NCBI GenBank assembly: GCA_037953625.1 | Contig: CM075653.1 | Coordinates: 744,001 to 808,000 of the forward strand | Length of the DNA stretch: 64,000 nt | Direction of reading: 5' to 3' | Source: Crotalaria pallida | Lineage: Eukaryota > Streptophyta > Magnoliopsida > Fabales > Fabaceae | Shown: piece after piece, positions 14,094-26,400 of the stretch | Numbering within the stretch: the stretch's first letter is position 1 | Layout of the letters: each line of letters opens with the position of its first letter | Translations under genes and position numbers: made by a program | Notes under the pieces: generated by a model | Database searches by the model: none | What the model was told of the DNA's origin: nothing | What the model saw: only the letters and a program-made list of their open reading frames with translations

Positions 14094-14360
14094 CACTACA
14101 AGAATTTTCTTGGACAGCTACGGAATTTTGCTAGGGAATATTTTCCTAGCAGTTTCATAGCAAATCTGCTACAGAATAGATACGAAATTAATTTCCGTAG
14201 TTAGTTTTCAATGATATAAAATTCACTTATTAAAGGAAAAACAACTATGGAACATCTACGATTTAGCTAGGGATTATTGGTCACAATATAAAATTCCCTA
14301 GCTGACTAGTTTGCTAGAAAATATTCCGTAGCTGACTAGTTTGCTAGAAAATATTCCTAG
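14094..14360 (+). mobile_element. CACTA transposon 5'-end fragment, copy A
   Basis: A 267-bp non-satellite segment begins with CACTACAAGAATTTTCTTGG, the classic terminus of CACTA (En/Spm, DTC) transposons. It goes on with the CTACGG and GCTAG motifs repeated in both orientations that such elements carry near their ends. It includes a near-palindrome (GCTAGGGAATATTTTCCTAGC) and a 30-bp direct repeat containing CTGACTAGTTTGCTAG. The left flank GGCTAGGA matches monomers without the insertion (GGCTAGGAAGTC, near 1297-1305), so the insertion point is clear. The matching right terminus (ending TAGTG) is absent: the fragment runs into satellite at TCCTAG/AAAATTGCATATT. It is a one-ended, non-autonomous remnant with no coding capacity. 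Confidence 0.85.
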
Positions 14361-15788
14361 AAAATTGCATATTTAAGGCTTGGATGACTTGAATTTTCTA
14401 GAAAAAGTGGAAAAACATGAAAGTTGTGGTCTTAAGGCATGGATGCCTTGATTTTCATAAAATATTCAAAAATAGGGATGATAAAATACAAGATGCTGAG
14501 ATGAGATGAGTTTTTTACACATAATGAAAAAATCATGAAAATAGTGTATTAAGGTTTGGATGACATGGGTTATCCAGAAAAAGTGGAAAAACATGAAAAT
14601 TGCGGTCTTAAGGCTTGGATGCCTTTATTTTCTGCCAATATTCAAAAATAGGGATGATGCTAAAGTGAGAGGAGTTTTCAAAAATAGGCTTGGATGACAT
14701 GAGTTTTCCAGAAAAAGTGGAAAAACATGAAAATTGTGGTCTTAAGGCATGGATTTCTTGATTTTTTGCCAATATTGAAAAATAGGGATGATAATTAAAT
14801 ATTCTTCGATAAGCTGAGTTTTTTTACACATAATGAAAAAATCATGAAAATTGTGTATTTAAGGCTTGGATGACATGAGTTTTCTAGAAAAAGTGAAAAA
14901 CGTGAAAATTGTGGTCTTAAGGCTTGGATGCCTTTATTTTCTACCAATATTCAAAAATAGGGATGATAAAATACGAGATGCTGAGAAGAGATGAGTTTTT
15001 TATATATAATGAAAAAATCATGAAAATTGCGTATTTAAGGCTTAGATGACATGAGTTTTCCAGAAAAAGTGGAAAAACATGAAAATTGCGGTCTTAAGAA
15101 TCGGATACCTTGATTTGCTACCAATATTCAAATATTCAAAAATAGGGATGATAAAATACAATATGCTGAGATGAGATGAGTTTTTTACACATAATGAAAA
15201 ATTCATGAAAATTGCGTATTTAAGGCTTGGATGAGTTGTGTTTTCAAGAAAAAGTAGAAAAACATGAAAATTGGTCTTAAGGTTTAGAAGCCTTGATTTT
15301 CTTCCAAAATTAAAAAATAGGGATGATAAAATACAAGATGCTCCGATAAGATGAATTTTTTAGACATAAGGAAATAATCTTGAAAATTGTGTATTTAAGG
15401 CTTGGATGAGTTGAGTTTTCTTGAAAAGGTGGAAAAACATGAAAACTGGGTCTTAAGGCATGGATGCTTTGATTGTTAGCCAATATTCAAAAACATGGAT
15501 GATAAAATACAAGATGTTTCGATGAAAATTCTGTATTTAACTCTTGTCTGACTTGAGTTTTCCCGAAAATGTGGAAAAACATGAAAATTGTTGTCTTAAG
15601 GCTTGGATGCCTTGATTTTCTGCCAATATTAAAAAAACAGGTATGATAAATACAAGATGCTACAGTGAGATGAGGTTTTTACATACACATAATGAAAAAA
15701 TCACTAAAACTGTGTATTGATGGCTTGGATGACATGAGTTTTCCAGAAAAAGTGGAATAACATGAAAATTGTGGTCTTAAGGCTAGTA
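14361..15788. repeat. Satellite between CACTA copies A and B
   Basis: These 1.43 kb of satellite, about eight monomers, separate two CACTA-derived segments. The block has the same monomer order as the satellite parts of the 1.72-kb repeat at 38652-44818. It includes the shortened monomer near 14665-14700, where AGTGAGAGGAGTTTTC is joined to AAAAATAGGCTTGG. It is therefore part of the same higher-order repeat family. Confidence 0.85.
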
Positions 15789-17104
15789 CACTACAAGAAT
15801 TTTATTGGACAGCTACGGAATTTTGCTAGGGAATATTTTCCTAGCAGTTTCATAGCAAATCTGCTACAGAATAGATACGAAATTAATTTCCGCAGTTAGT
15901 TTTCAATGATATAAAATTCACTTATTAAAAGAAAAACAACTATGGAACAACTATGATTTAGCTAGGGATTATTGGTAACAATATAAAATTCCGTAGCTGA
16001 CTAGTTTGCTAGAAAATATTCCGTAGCTGATGAAATTTATGGCCCAACCCGCTAAATTTTTACACTCCCGCCGAGCAAAATATTCCCTTCTCTTTCACTT
16101 TCAGATCCCTTCTCTCTTTTCACTTTCAGTTCCCTTCTCTCTTTTCACCACCGCGTCCCTCCGCCTCCCTCCTTCACCACCGCGTCCCTCCTTCACCATC
16201 GCCTCCCTCCTTTTTCTTTTCGTTTTTCACTATCATTTCACTCTCTTCCCTTCTCTTTCACTAATCCCTAAATCCCTAACTTCACCACCACCTCATTTCA
16301 CCATCACTTCCCTTCGTCACCACCGCCTCCCTTCGTCATGGCCTCCTCCCTCATCCTTCCCTGCTTCAATTTCACTAAACCCCTAACTTCCCTACCACGA
16401 TTTCACTCTCCCTTCTTTCGTTTTGGATAGTTGGCGTTCTGGTGACCCTGCTCTTCCGATAAGGTATTGTTTTGGTTGAAGTTGTGCTTTGTTTTGATTT
16501 TTGAGTATTTGTTTTGGTTCGGTTTTGCTCTTGCTCTTGCGATAAGGTATTGGTTTGGTTGAAGCTGTGTAATTCTTCTCGTTTTTTGCTTTCTTTTCAA
16601 ATTCTTCTTTTTTGTTTTGATTTTTTGGTTAGTTTAGTTTTGTTGTTTCTGAAATCAGCATCCTCATTAGTCTCACTATATTGAGTTATTAGCATAAATC
16701 ACTACAGATTTGGCTTTTCTGGAACATCCCTGTAGTGGCAATGTTAGGGTTATTGGTACGGTTTGCTTGGGGATGCATTTTACTTCAACCAACCACTGTT
16801 TGTAGTTGTTGGATTTTAAGATAACATTTGAAATCCTTAGATTCGACGAATTGGGTAGTTCATTTGGTTCACTTCTATCAAGCACTGCTGGTTAGTTTTT
16901 GAGTGATCACATTTGGAATATTTACTTTCTGTACTTTGCTAGTCATTTGGTTTAGTTTATTCCATCTTGTGGCAGTGACAGATGAAGAGGGTATAGTAGT
17001 AAATGAATACATACGATGGGGTTATGCATGTTGTAGTTTATGAATGCATGTAGTTCTTTTGTTTTTTTTACATCTAGGAATAGTCATTGTGATTCCACAT
17101 TGTT
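15789..17104 (+). mobile_element. Longer CACTA-derived segment, copy B
   Basis: This copy starts with the same CACTACAAGAATTTT terminus, preceded by CTAGTA rather than CTAGGA. It follows the 267-bp fragment up to about 16029, has only one full copy of the 30-bp direct repeat, then continues for about 1.07 kb of unrelated sequence before satellite resumes at 17105. The extra part has a CT-rich stretch (about 16080-16420) with short repeats of CACCACCGCGTCCCTCC type, then T-rich sequence with GGTATTG donor-like sites. This resembles the 5' untranslated region and first intron of a plant or transposase gene. No transposase homology is visible, and no CACTA right terminus or 3-bp target duplication is seen. 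It may be the longer form from which the short copies derive, or may have captured host sequence. Confidence 0.7.
16030..17104. other. Non-satellite interior of CACTA copy B, no convincing gene
   Basis: This stretch begins ATGGCCCAACCCGCTAAATT shortly after the CACTA subterminal repeats. A plus-strand open frame at 16030-16386 (118 codons) is almost entirely a CT-rich tract giving Ser/Pro/Phe/Leu low complexity, so it is more likely untranslated leader than protein. A minus-strand open frame at 16676-16885 has no recognisable domain. The remainder is T-rich and intron-like. The origin is unresolved: the transposon's own gene leader or a captured host gene leader. Confidence 0.5.
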
Positions 17105-20100
17105 AAAGTTGTGGTCTTAAGGCTTGAATGCATTGATTTTTTTGCCAAAATACAAAAACAGAGATGATAAAGTACAAGAAGTTTCGATGAGATGAGTTTT
17201 TTAAACATAATAAAAAATTCATGAAAATTGCGTATTTAAGGCTTGGATGACTTGAGTTTTCCAGAAAAAGTGGAAAAATATGAAAAAAATGGTCTTAAGG
17301 CTTGGATGACTTGATTTTCATAAAAAATTCAAAAATAGGAATGAGAAAATACAAGATGCTTTGATCAGATGAGTTTTTTACACATAAGGAAATAATCTTT
17401 AAAATTGTGTATTCAAGGCTTGGATGACTTGAGTTTTCTAGTAAAGGTGGAAAAACATGAAAATTGTTGTTTTAAGGCTTGGATGCCTTGATTTTTTGCC
17501 AATATTTAAAAACAGGGATGATAAAATACAAGATGCTACGGTGAGATGAGTTTTTTACACATAATGATAAAATTACTAAAATTGTGTATTTAAGGCTTGA
17601 ATGACATGATTTTTCCAGAAAAAGTAGAATAACATGAAAATTGTGGTCTTAAGGCGTGGATGCCTTGATTTTTCTGCCAATATTGAAAAATAGGGTTGAT
17701 AAATTCAATATGTTTCGATGAGATGAGTTTTTTACACATAATGAAAAAATCATGAAAATTGTGTATTTAAGACTTAGATGGCATGAGTTTTCCAAAAAAA
17801 ATGGAAAAAGATGAAAATTATGGTCTTAAGGCTTGGATGCCTTGATTTTCTTCCAATATTAAAAAACATGGATGATAAAATAATAGATGCTACGGTAAGA
17901 TGAGTTTTTTACACAATGAAAAAATCACTAAAATTGTATATTGAGGGCTAGAATGACATGAGTTATCCAAAAAAAATGGAATAACATGTAAAATGTAGTC
18001 TTAATGCTTGGATGCCTTGATTTTCTGCCAAAATTAAAAAACAGGGATGAAAAAAATACAAGATGCTACAATGACAGGAGTTTTTTTTACACATAATGAA
18101 AAAATTACCAAAATTGCGTATTTAAGGCTTGGATGACATGAGTTTTCCAGAAAAGGTTGGAAAACATTAAAATTGTGGTCTTAACGCTTGTATGCCTTGA
18201 TTTTCTGCCAATATCGAAAAATAGGGATGATAAATTCAATATGCTTCGATGAGATGAATTTTTTTACACATAATGAAAAAACCACGAAAATTGTGTAGTT
18301 AAGGCTGGTATGACATGAGTTTTCTAGAAAAAGTGAAAAACGTAAAAATTGTGGTCTTAAAGCTTGGATGCATTGATTTTCTGCCAATATTAAAAAATAG
18401 GGATGATAAAATATAAAATACTGAGATGAGATGAGCTTTTTACACATAAAGAAAAAATCATGAAAATTGTGTATTTAAGGCTTGGATGACTTGAGTTTTC
18501 CAGAAGAAGTGGAAAACGTGAAAATTGCGGTCTTCAAGCTTGTATGCCTTGATTTTCCACCAGTATTCAAAAATAGGGATGATAAAATTCGAGATGTTTC
18601 GATGAGATGAGTTTTTTACACATAATGAAAAAATCATGAAAATTGTGTATTTAAGACTTGGATGACATGAGTCTTCCAGAAAAAGTGGAATAACATGAAA
18701 ATTGTGGTCTTAAGGCTTGGATGCCTTGATTTTCTACCAAAATTCAAAAAATAGATGATAAAATACAAGATGCTACGGTGAGATGAGTTTTTTACACATA
18801 ATGAAAAATTAATAAAACTGTGTATTTAAGGCTTGAATGACATGAGTACTCCAGTAAAAGTGGAATTACAAGAAAATTGTGGTCTTAAGGCTTGAATGCC
18901 TTGATTTTATGCCAATATTAAAAATAGGGATGCAAAAATACATGATGCTTCGATGAGATGAGTTTTTTACACATAATGAAAAAAACAAGAAAATTGCGTA
19001 TTTAACGCTTGGATGACTTGAGTTTTCCGGAAAAAGTGGAAAAACACGAAAATTGTGGTCTTAAGGTTTGAATGCATTTATTTTCTGCCAATATTAAAAA
19101 TGGGGATGATAAAATACAAGATGCTGAGATGTGATGAGTTTTTTACACATAATTAAAAAAATCATGAAAATTGTGTATTTAAGGTTTAGATGACTTGAGT
19201 TTTCCAGAAAAAGTGGACAAACATGAAAATTGTGGTCTTAAGGCTTTAATGCCTTGATTTTCAACCAAGATTAAAAAATATGGATGATAAAATACAAGAT
19301 GCTGAGATGAGATGAGTTTTTTACACATAATGAAAAAATCACTAAAATTGTGTATTTAAGGCTTGGATGACTTGAGTTTTCCAGAAAAAGTGAAATAACA
19401 CGAAAATGATGGTCTTAAGGCTTGTATGCCTTGATTTTCTGCCTATATGCAAAAATAGGGATGATAAAATACAAGATGCTGAGATGAGATGAATTTTTTA
19501 CACATAATGAAAAATCCGAAAAATAGTGTATTTAAGGTTTGGATGACATGAGTTTTTCAGAAAAAGTGAAAAAACATGAAAATTGTGGTCTTAAGGCTTG
19601 GATGACTTCATTTTTTTCATTATTAAAAAACAGGATGATAAAATACAAGATGCTTCGATGAGATGTGTATTTTACACATAACGAAAAGTCATGAAAATTG
19701 TGTATTTTGAGGCTTGAATGACTTGAGTTTACAGAAAAAGTGGAAAAACATGAAAATTGTGGTCTTAAGGCTTGGATGCCTTGATTTTCTGCCAATTTTC
19801 AAAAATACGGATGATAAAATACAATATGCTTCGATGAGATGAGTTTTTTTTACCAAAAGGAAAAAATCACTAAAATTGTGTATTTAAGGCTTGGATGGCA
19901 TGAGTTTTCTAGAAAAAGTGAAAAACGTGAAAATTGAGGTCTTAAGGCTTGGATGCCTTGATTTTATGTCAATATTCAAAAATAGGGATGATAAAACACA
20001 AGACGCTGAGATGAGATGAGTTTTTAATACATAAGGTTTGGATGCCTTGATTTTCAACCATTATTCAAAAATAGGGATGATAAAATACAAGATGCAGAGA

Positions 20101-23100
20101 TGAGATGAGATTTTCACACATAATGAAAAATTCATGAAAATTAAGTATTTAAGGTTTGGATGACTTGAGTTTTCCAGAAAAAGTGGAAAAACATGAAAAT
20201 TGTGGTCTTAAGGCTTGGATGCCTTGATTTCTTCCGATATTAAAAAAAAGGATGATAAAATAAAAAATGCTACGGTGAGATGAGTTTTTTACACATAATG
20301 GAAAAATCACTAAAATTGTGTATTGAAGGCTTGGATGAGATGAGTTTTTCAAAAAAAGTGGAATAACATGAAAATTGTGGTCTTAATGCTTGGATGCTTA
20401 TAATTTATGCCAATATTCGAAAATAGGAATGCTAAAATACATTATGCTTCGATGAGATGAGTTTTTTACACATTAATTAAAAAATGATGAAAATTGCGTA
20501 TTTAAGGCTTGGATGACTTGAGTTTTCCGGAAAAAAGTGGAAAAACATGAAAATTGTAGTCTTAATGTTTGGATGCCTTGATTTTCTGCCAATATTAAAA
20601 ATGGGGATGATAAAATACAAGGTGCTTTGGTGAGATGAGTTTCTTTACATATAATAAAAAAAATCACTAAAAATATCTATTTAAGGCTTGGATGACTAGA
20701 GTTATCCAGAAAAAGTTTAAAAACAAGAAAATTGTGGTCTTAACACTTGGATGCCTTGATTTTCTGCCAATATTCAAAAATAGGAATGATAAAATACAAG
20801 ATGCTGAGATGAGATGAGTTTTTTATAAATAATGAAACAATCATGAAAATTGCGTATTTAAGGCTTGGATGACATGAATTTTCAAGAAAAAGTGGAAAAA
20901 CATGAAAATTGTGGTCTTAAGGCATGGATGCCTTGATTTTCTACTAATGTTCAAAAATAGTGATGATAAAATAAAAGATGCTATGATGAGATGAGTTTTT
21001 TACACATAAAGAAAAAATCAAGGAAACTGTGTATTTAAGGCTTGGATGACTTGAGTTTTACAAAAAAAAAAGGAAACACATGAAAATTGTGGCCTTAAGG
21101 CTTGGATGACATGAATTTTCTAGAAAAAGTGGAATAACATGAAAATTGTGGTCTTAAGGCTTGGATGCATTGATTTTATGTCAATATTCAAAAATAGGGA
21201 TGCAAAAATACATGATGCTTCGATGAGATGAGTTATTTACTCATAATGAAATAATCATTAAAATTGCGTATTTAAGGTTTGAAAGAGTTTAGTTTTGTGG
21301 AAAAAGTGCAAAAATATGAAAATTGTGGTCTTAAGGTTTGGATGCCTTGATTTTCTGCCAATATTAAAAATGGGCATGATAAAATACAAGGTGCTTTGTT
21401 GAGATGAGTGTGTTTACACATAATAAAATAATCACTAAAATTATTTATTTAAGGCTTGGAAGACTACAGTTTTCCAAATAAAGTTTAAAAACAAGAAAAT
21501 TGTGGTCTTCACGCTTGGATGCCTTGATTTTCTGCTTCAATGAGATGAATTTTTTACACGTAATGAAAAAATCTTGAAAATTGTGTTTTTAAGACTGAAA
21601 TGACTTGAGTTTTCAAGAAAAAGTGGAAAAACGTTAAAATTGTGGTCTTAATGCTTGAATGCCTTGAATTTCTGCCAATATTCCAAAATAGAGATGATAA
21701 AATACAAGATGCTGAGATGAGATGAATTTTTTACACATAATGAATAAATCATGAAGATTGTGTATTTAAGGTTTGGATGACATGAGTTTTCTAGAAAAAA
21801 GTGGAAAAACATGAAAATTGCGGTCTTAAGGCTTGAATTCCTTGATTTTCAACCATTATTCAAAAATAGGGATGATAAAATACAAGATGCTGAGATGAGA
21901 TGATTTTTTTACACATAATGAAAAAATCATGAAAATTGGGTATTTAAGGCTTGGATGACTTGAGTTTTCCAGAAAAAGTGGAAAAACATGAAAATTGTGG
22001 TCTTAAGGCTTGGATGCCTTGATTTCTTCCGATATTATAAAAAAGGGATGATAAAATAAAAAATGCTACGGTGAGATGAGTTTTTTACACATAATGAAAA
22101 AATCACTAAAATTGTGTATTGAAGGCTTGGATGAGATGAGTTTTTCAAAAAAAGTGGAATAACATGAAAATTGTGGTCTTAATGCTTGGATGCTTATAAG
22201 TTATGCCAATATTCGAAAATAGGAATGCTAAAATACATTATGCTTCGATGAGATGAGTTTTTTAAACATTAATGAAAAAATGATGAAATTTGCGTATTTA
22301 AGGCTTGGATGACTTGAGTTTTCCGGAAAAAAGTGGAAAAACATGAAAATTGTGGTCTTAATGTTTGAATGCCTTGATTTTCTGCCAATATTAAAAATGG
22401 GGATGACAAAATACAAGGTGCTTTGGTGAGATGAGTTTATTTACATATAATAAAAAAATCATTAAAAATGTCTATTTAAGGCTTGGATGACTAGAGTTAT
22501 CCAGAAAAAGTTTAAAAACAAGAAAATTGTGGTCTTAACACTTGGATGCCTTGATTTTCTGCCAATATTCAAAAATAGGATTGATAAAATTCAAGATGTT
22601 TCGATGAGATGAGTTTTTTTATATATAATGAAAAAATCATGAAAATTATGTATTTAAGACTGGGATGACTTGAGTTTTCAAGAAAAAGTGGAAAACGTGA
22701 AAATTGTGGTCTTCAGGCTTGGATGCCTTGAATTTCTGCCAATATTCCAAAATAGGGATGAAGAAATACAAGATGCTTCGTAGAGATGAGTTTTTTTTTT
22801 TACATAATGAAAAAATCTTGAAAATTGTGTATTTAAGGCTTGGATGACTTGAGTTTTCCAGAAAATGTGGAAAAACATGAAAATTGTGGTCTTAAGGCTT
22901 GGATGCCTTGATTTTTTGCCAATATTCAAAAACATGGATGATAAAATACGAGGTGCTTTGGTGAGATGAGTTTTTTTACCCATAATAAAAAAAATCACTA
23001 AAATTGTCTATTTAAGGCTTCGATGCTTCGATACCTTCATTTTCTTCCAATATTCAAAAGTTGAGATGATAAAATACAAGATGCTTCGATGAGATGAGTT

Positions 23101-23434
23101 TTTTACACATAATGAAAAAATCATGATAATTGTGTATTTAAGGCTTGGATTGGATGACTTGAGTTTTCCAGAAAAAGTGGAAAAACATGAAAACTGTGGT
23201 CTAAAGGCTTGGATGCCTTGATTTATGCCAATATTGAAAAATAGCGATGATAAAATCAATAGCGATGAGTTTTTTACACATAATGAAAACATCATGAAAA
23301 TTGTGTATTTAAGGCTTAGATGACTTGACTTTTCCAGAATAAGTAGAAAAACATTAAAACTGTGATCTTAAGGCTTGGATGCCTTGATTTTCTGCCAATA
23401 TTAAAAAACAGGGATGTAAAATACAAAATGCTAC

Positions 23435-26400
23435 GGTGAGATGAGTTATTTACACATAACGAAAAAATCACTAAAATTGTGTATTGAAGGCTTGGATGAC
23501 ATAATTTTTCCAGAAAAAGTGGAATAACATGAAAATTGTGGTTTTAATGCTTGAATGCCTTGATTTTCTGCCAAAACTAAAATATAGGGATGAAAAAAAT
23601 ACAAGATGCTAAAGTGAGAGGAGTTTTTTACCCATAAAGAAAATTTACTAAAATTGTGGTCTTAAGGCATGGATGTCTTGATTTTCTGCCAATATTAAAA
23701 AATAGGGATGATAATTAAATATTCTTCGATGAGATGAGTTTTTTTACACATAATGAAAAAATCATGAAAATTGTGTATTTAAGGCTTGGATGACATGAGT
23801 TTTCTAGAAAAAGTGAAAAACGTGAAAATTGTGGTCTTAAGGCTTGGATGCCTTGATTTTCTACCAATATTCAAAAATAGGGATGATAAAATACGAGATG
23901 CTGAGAAGAGATGAGTTTTTTATATATAATGAAAAAATCATGAAAATTGCGTATTTAAGGCTTGGATGACATGAGTTTTCCAGAAAAAGTGGAAAAAGAT
24001 GAAAATTGCGGTCTTAAGGATCGGGTACCTTGATTTTCTACCAATATTCAAAAATAGGGATGATAAAATACAATATGCTGAGATGAGATGAGTTTTTTAC
24101 ACATAATGAAAAATTCAGGAAAATTGCATATTTAAGGCTTGAATGAGTTGTGTTTTCAAGAAAAAGTAGAAAAACATGAAAATTGTGGTCTTAAGGTTTA
24201 GAAGCCTTGATTTTCATCCAAAATTAAAAAATAGGGATGATAAAATACAAGATGTTTCGATAAGATGAATTTTTTAGACATAAGGAAATAATCTTGAAAA
24301 TTGTGTATTTAAGGCTTGGATGAGTTGAGTTTTCCAGAAAAGGTGGAAAAACATGAAAACTGGGTCTTAAGGCATGGATGCCTTGATTGTTAGCCAATAT
24401 TCAAAAACATGGATGATAAAATACAAGATGTTTCGATGAGATGAGTTTTTTACACATAATGAACAAGTCATGAAAATTGTGTATTTAACTCTTGTCTGAC
24501 TTGAGTTTTCCCGAAAATGTGGAAAAACATGAAAATTGTTGTTTTAAGGCTTGGATGCCTTGATTTTCTGCTAATATTAAAAAAAACAGGTATGATAAAT
24601 ACAAGATGCTACAGTGAGATGAGGTTTTTACATACACATAATGAAAAAATCACTAAAACTGTGTATTGATGGCTTGGATGACAAGAGTTTTCCAGAAAAA
24701 GTGGAATAACATGAAAATTGTGGTCTTAAGGCTAGGAAGTCTTGATTTTCTGCCAATATTAAAAAATAGGGATGATAAAATACAAGATGCTTCGATGAGA
24801 TGAGTTTTTTTAACACATAATGAAAAAATCATTAAAAATATGTATTTAAGGCTTGGATGACTTGAGTTTTCCAGAAAATGTGGAAAAACATGAAAATCGT
24901 GGTCTTAAGGCCAGGATACCTTGATTTTCTGCCAATATTCAAAAATAGGGATGATAAAATACAAGATGCTGAAATGAGATACGTTTTTTTTTACACATAA
25001 TTAAAAAATCATGAAAATTGTGTATTTAAGGCTTGAATGACTTGAGTTTTCCAGAAAAAGTGGAAAAACATGAAAATTGTGGTCTTAAGGCTTGAATGCC
25101 TTGATTTTCTGCCAAAATTCAAAAAAGGATAATAAAATACCAGATGCTACAGTGAGATGAGTTTTTTACACATAATGAAAAAATCACTAAAATTGTGTAT
25201 TTAAGGCTTGGATGACATGAGTTTTCCAGAAAAAGTGGAATAACATGAAAATTGTGATCTTAAGGTTTGGATGCCTCTATTATCTACCTATATTTTAAAA
25301 TTGGGATGATAAATTAAATATGCTTCGATGAGATGAGTTTGTTACACACAAGGAAAAATCATGATGAAAATTGTGTATTTAAGGCTTGGATGACTTAAGT
25401 TTTCTACAAAAAAATGGAAAAACATGAAAATTGAGGTCTTAAGGCTTGGATGCCTTGATTTTCTTCCAATACGAAAAGACAGGGACGATAAAATACAAGA
25501 TGCTATGGTGAGATGAGTTTTTTATAGATAATGGAAAAATCACTAAATTGTGTATTTAAGACTTGGATGACTTGAGTTTTGGTGAAGACATGAAAATTGT
25601 GGTCTTAAGGCTTGGATGCATTGATTTTCTGCCAATATTAAAAAACATGGATGATAAAATATAGGATGTTGAGATGAGTATTTTACTCATAATGAAAAAA
25701 TCATGAAATTTGTGTATTTAAGGCTACGATGACTTGAGTTTTCAGAAAAAAAGTGTAAAACATGAAAATTGTGGTCTTAAGGCTTGGATGCCTTGATTTT
25801 TTGCCAAATTTCAAAAACAGAGATGATGAAATACAAGATGCTTCGATGAGATGAGCTTTTTACACATAATGAAACATTCATGAATATTGCGTATTTAAGG
25901 CTTGGATGACTTGAGTTTTCCAGATAAAGTGGAAGAACTTGAAAATTGTGGTCTTAATGCTTGGATGCCTTAATTTTTATAAAATATTCAAAAATAGTGA
26001 TGATAATAAATACAAGATGCTGAGATGAGATGAATTTTTTACACATAATGAAAAATCATGAAAATTGTGTATTTACGGCTTGGATGACATGAGTTTTCAA
26101 GCAAAAGTGAAAAAACATGAAAATTGCTGTCTTAAGGCTTAGATGCCTTGATTTGCTGCCAATATTCAAAAATAGGGATTATAAAATACAAGATGCTGAG
26201 ATGAGATAAGTTTTTTTACACCTAATAAAAAAATCATGAAAATTGTGTATTTAAGGCTTGGATAACTTGAGTTTTCCAGAAAAAGTGGAAAAACATGAAA
26301 ATTGTGGTCTTAAGGCTTGAATGCCTTGATTTTCTGCCAATATTAAAAAATAGGGATGATAAAATACAAGATGCTTCGATGAGATGAGTTTTTTTATACA

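Noticed and set aside
16030..16386. A 118-codon plus-strand frame in CACTA copy B
   Set aside because: It is a CT-rich tract giving low-complexity Ser/Pro/Phe/Leu. This looks like a gene leader, not a protein.
16676..16885. A 69-codon minus-strand frame with slight resemblance to Copia gag N-termini (NNYKQW)
   Set aside because: The resemblance covers only a few residues, and no zinc knuckle or continuing frame supports it.
16680..17100. A host gene exon in CACTA copy B
   Set aside because: Splice-like words are present, but no conserved protein segment could be read on either strand.
22678..22998. Longest satellite open frame, 106 codons, minus strand
   Set aside because: It spans about 1.8 satellite monomers and keeps frame because 177 is divisible by three. 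There is no start context, domain or composition change.
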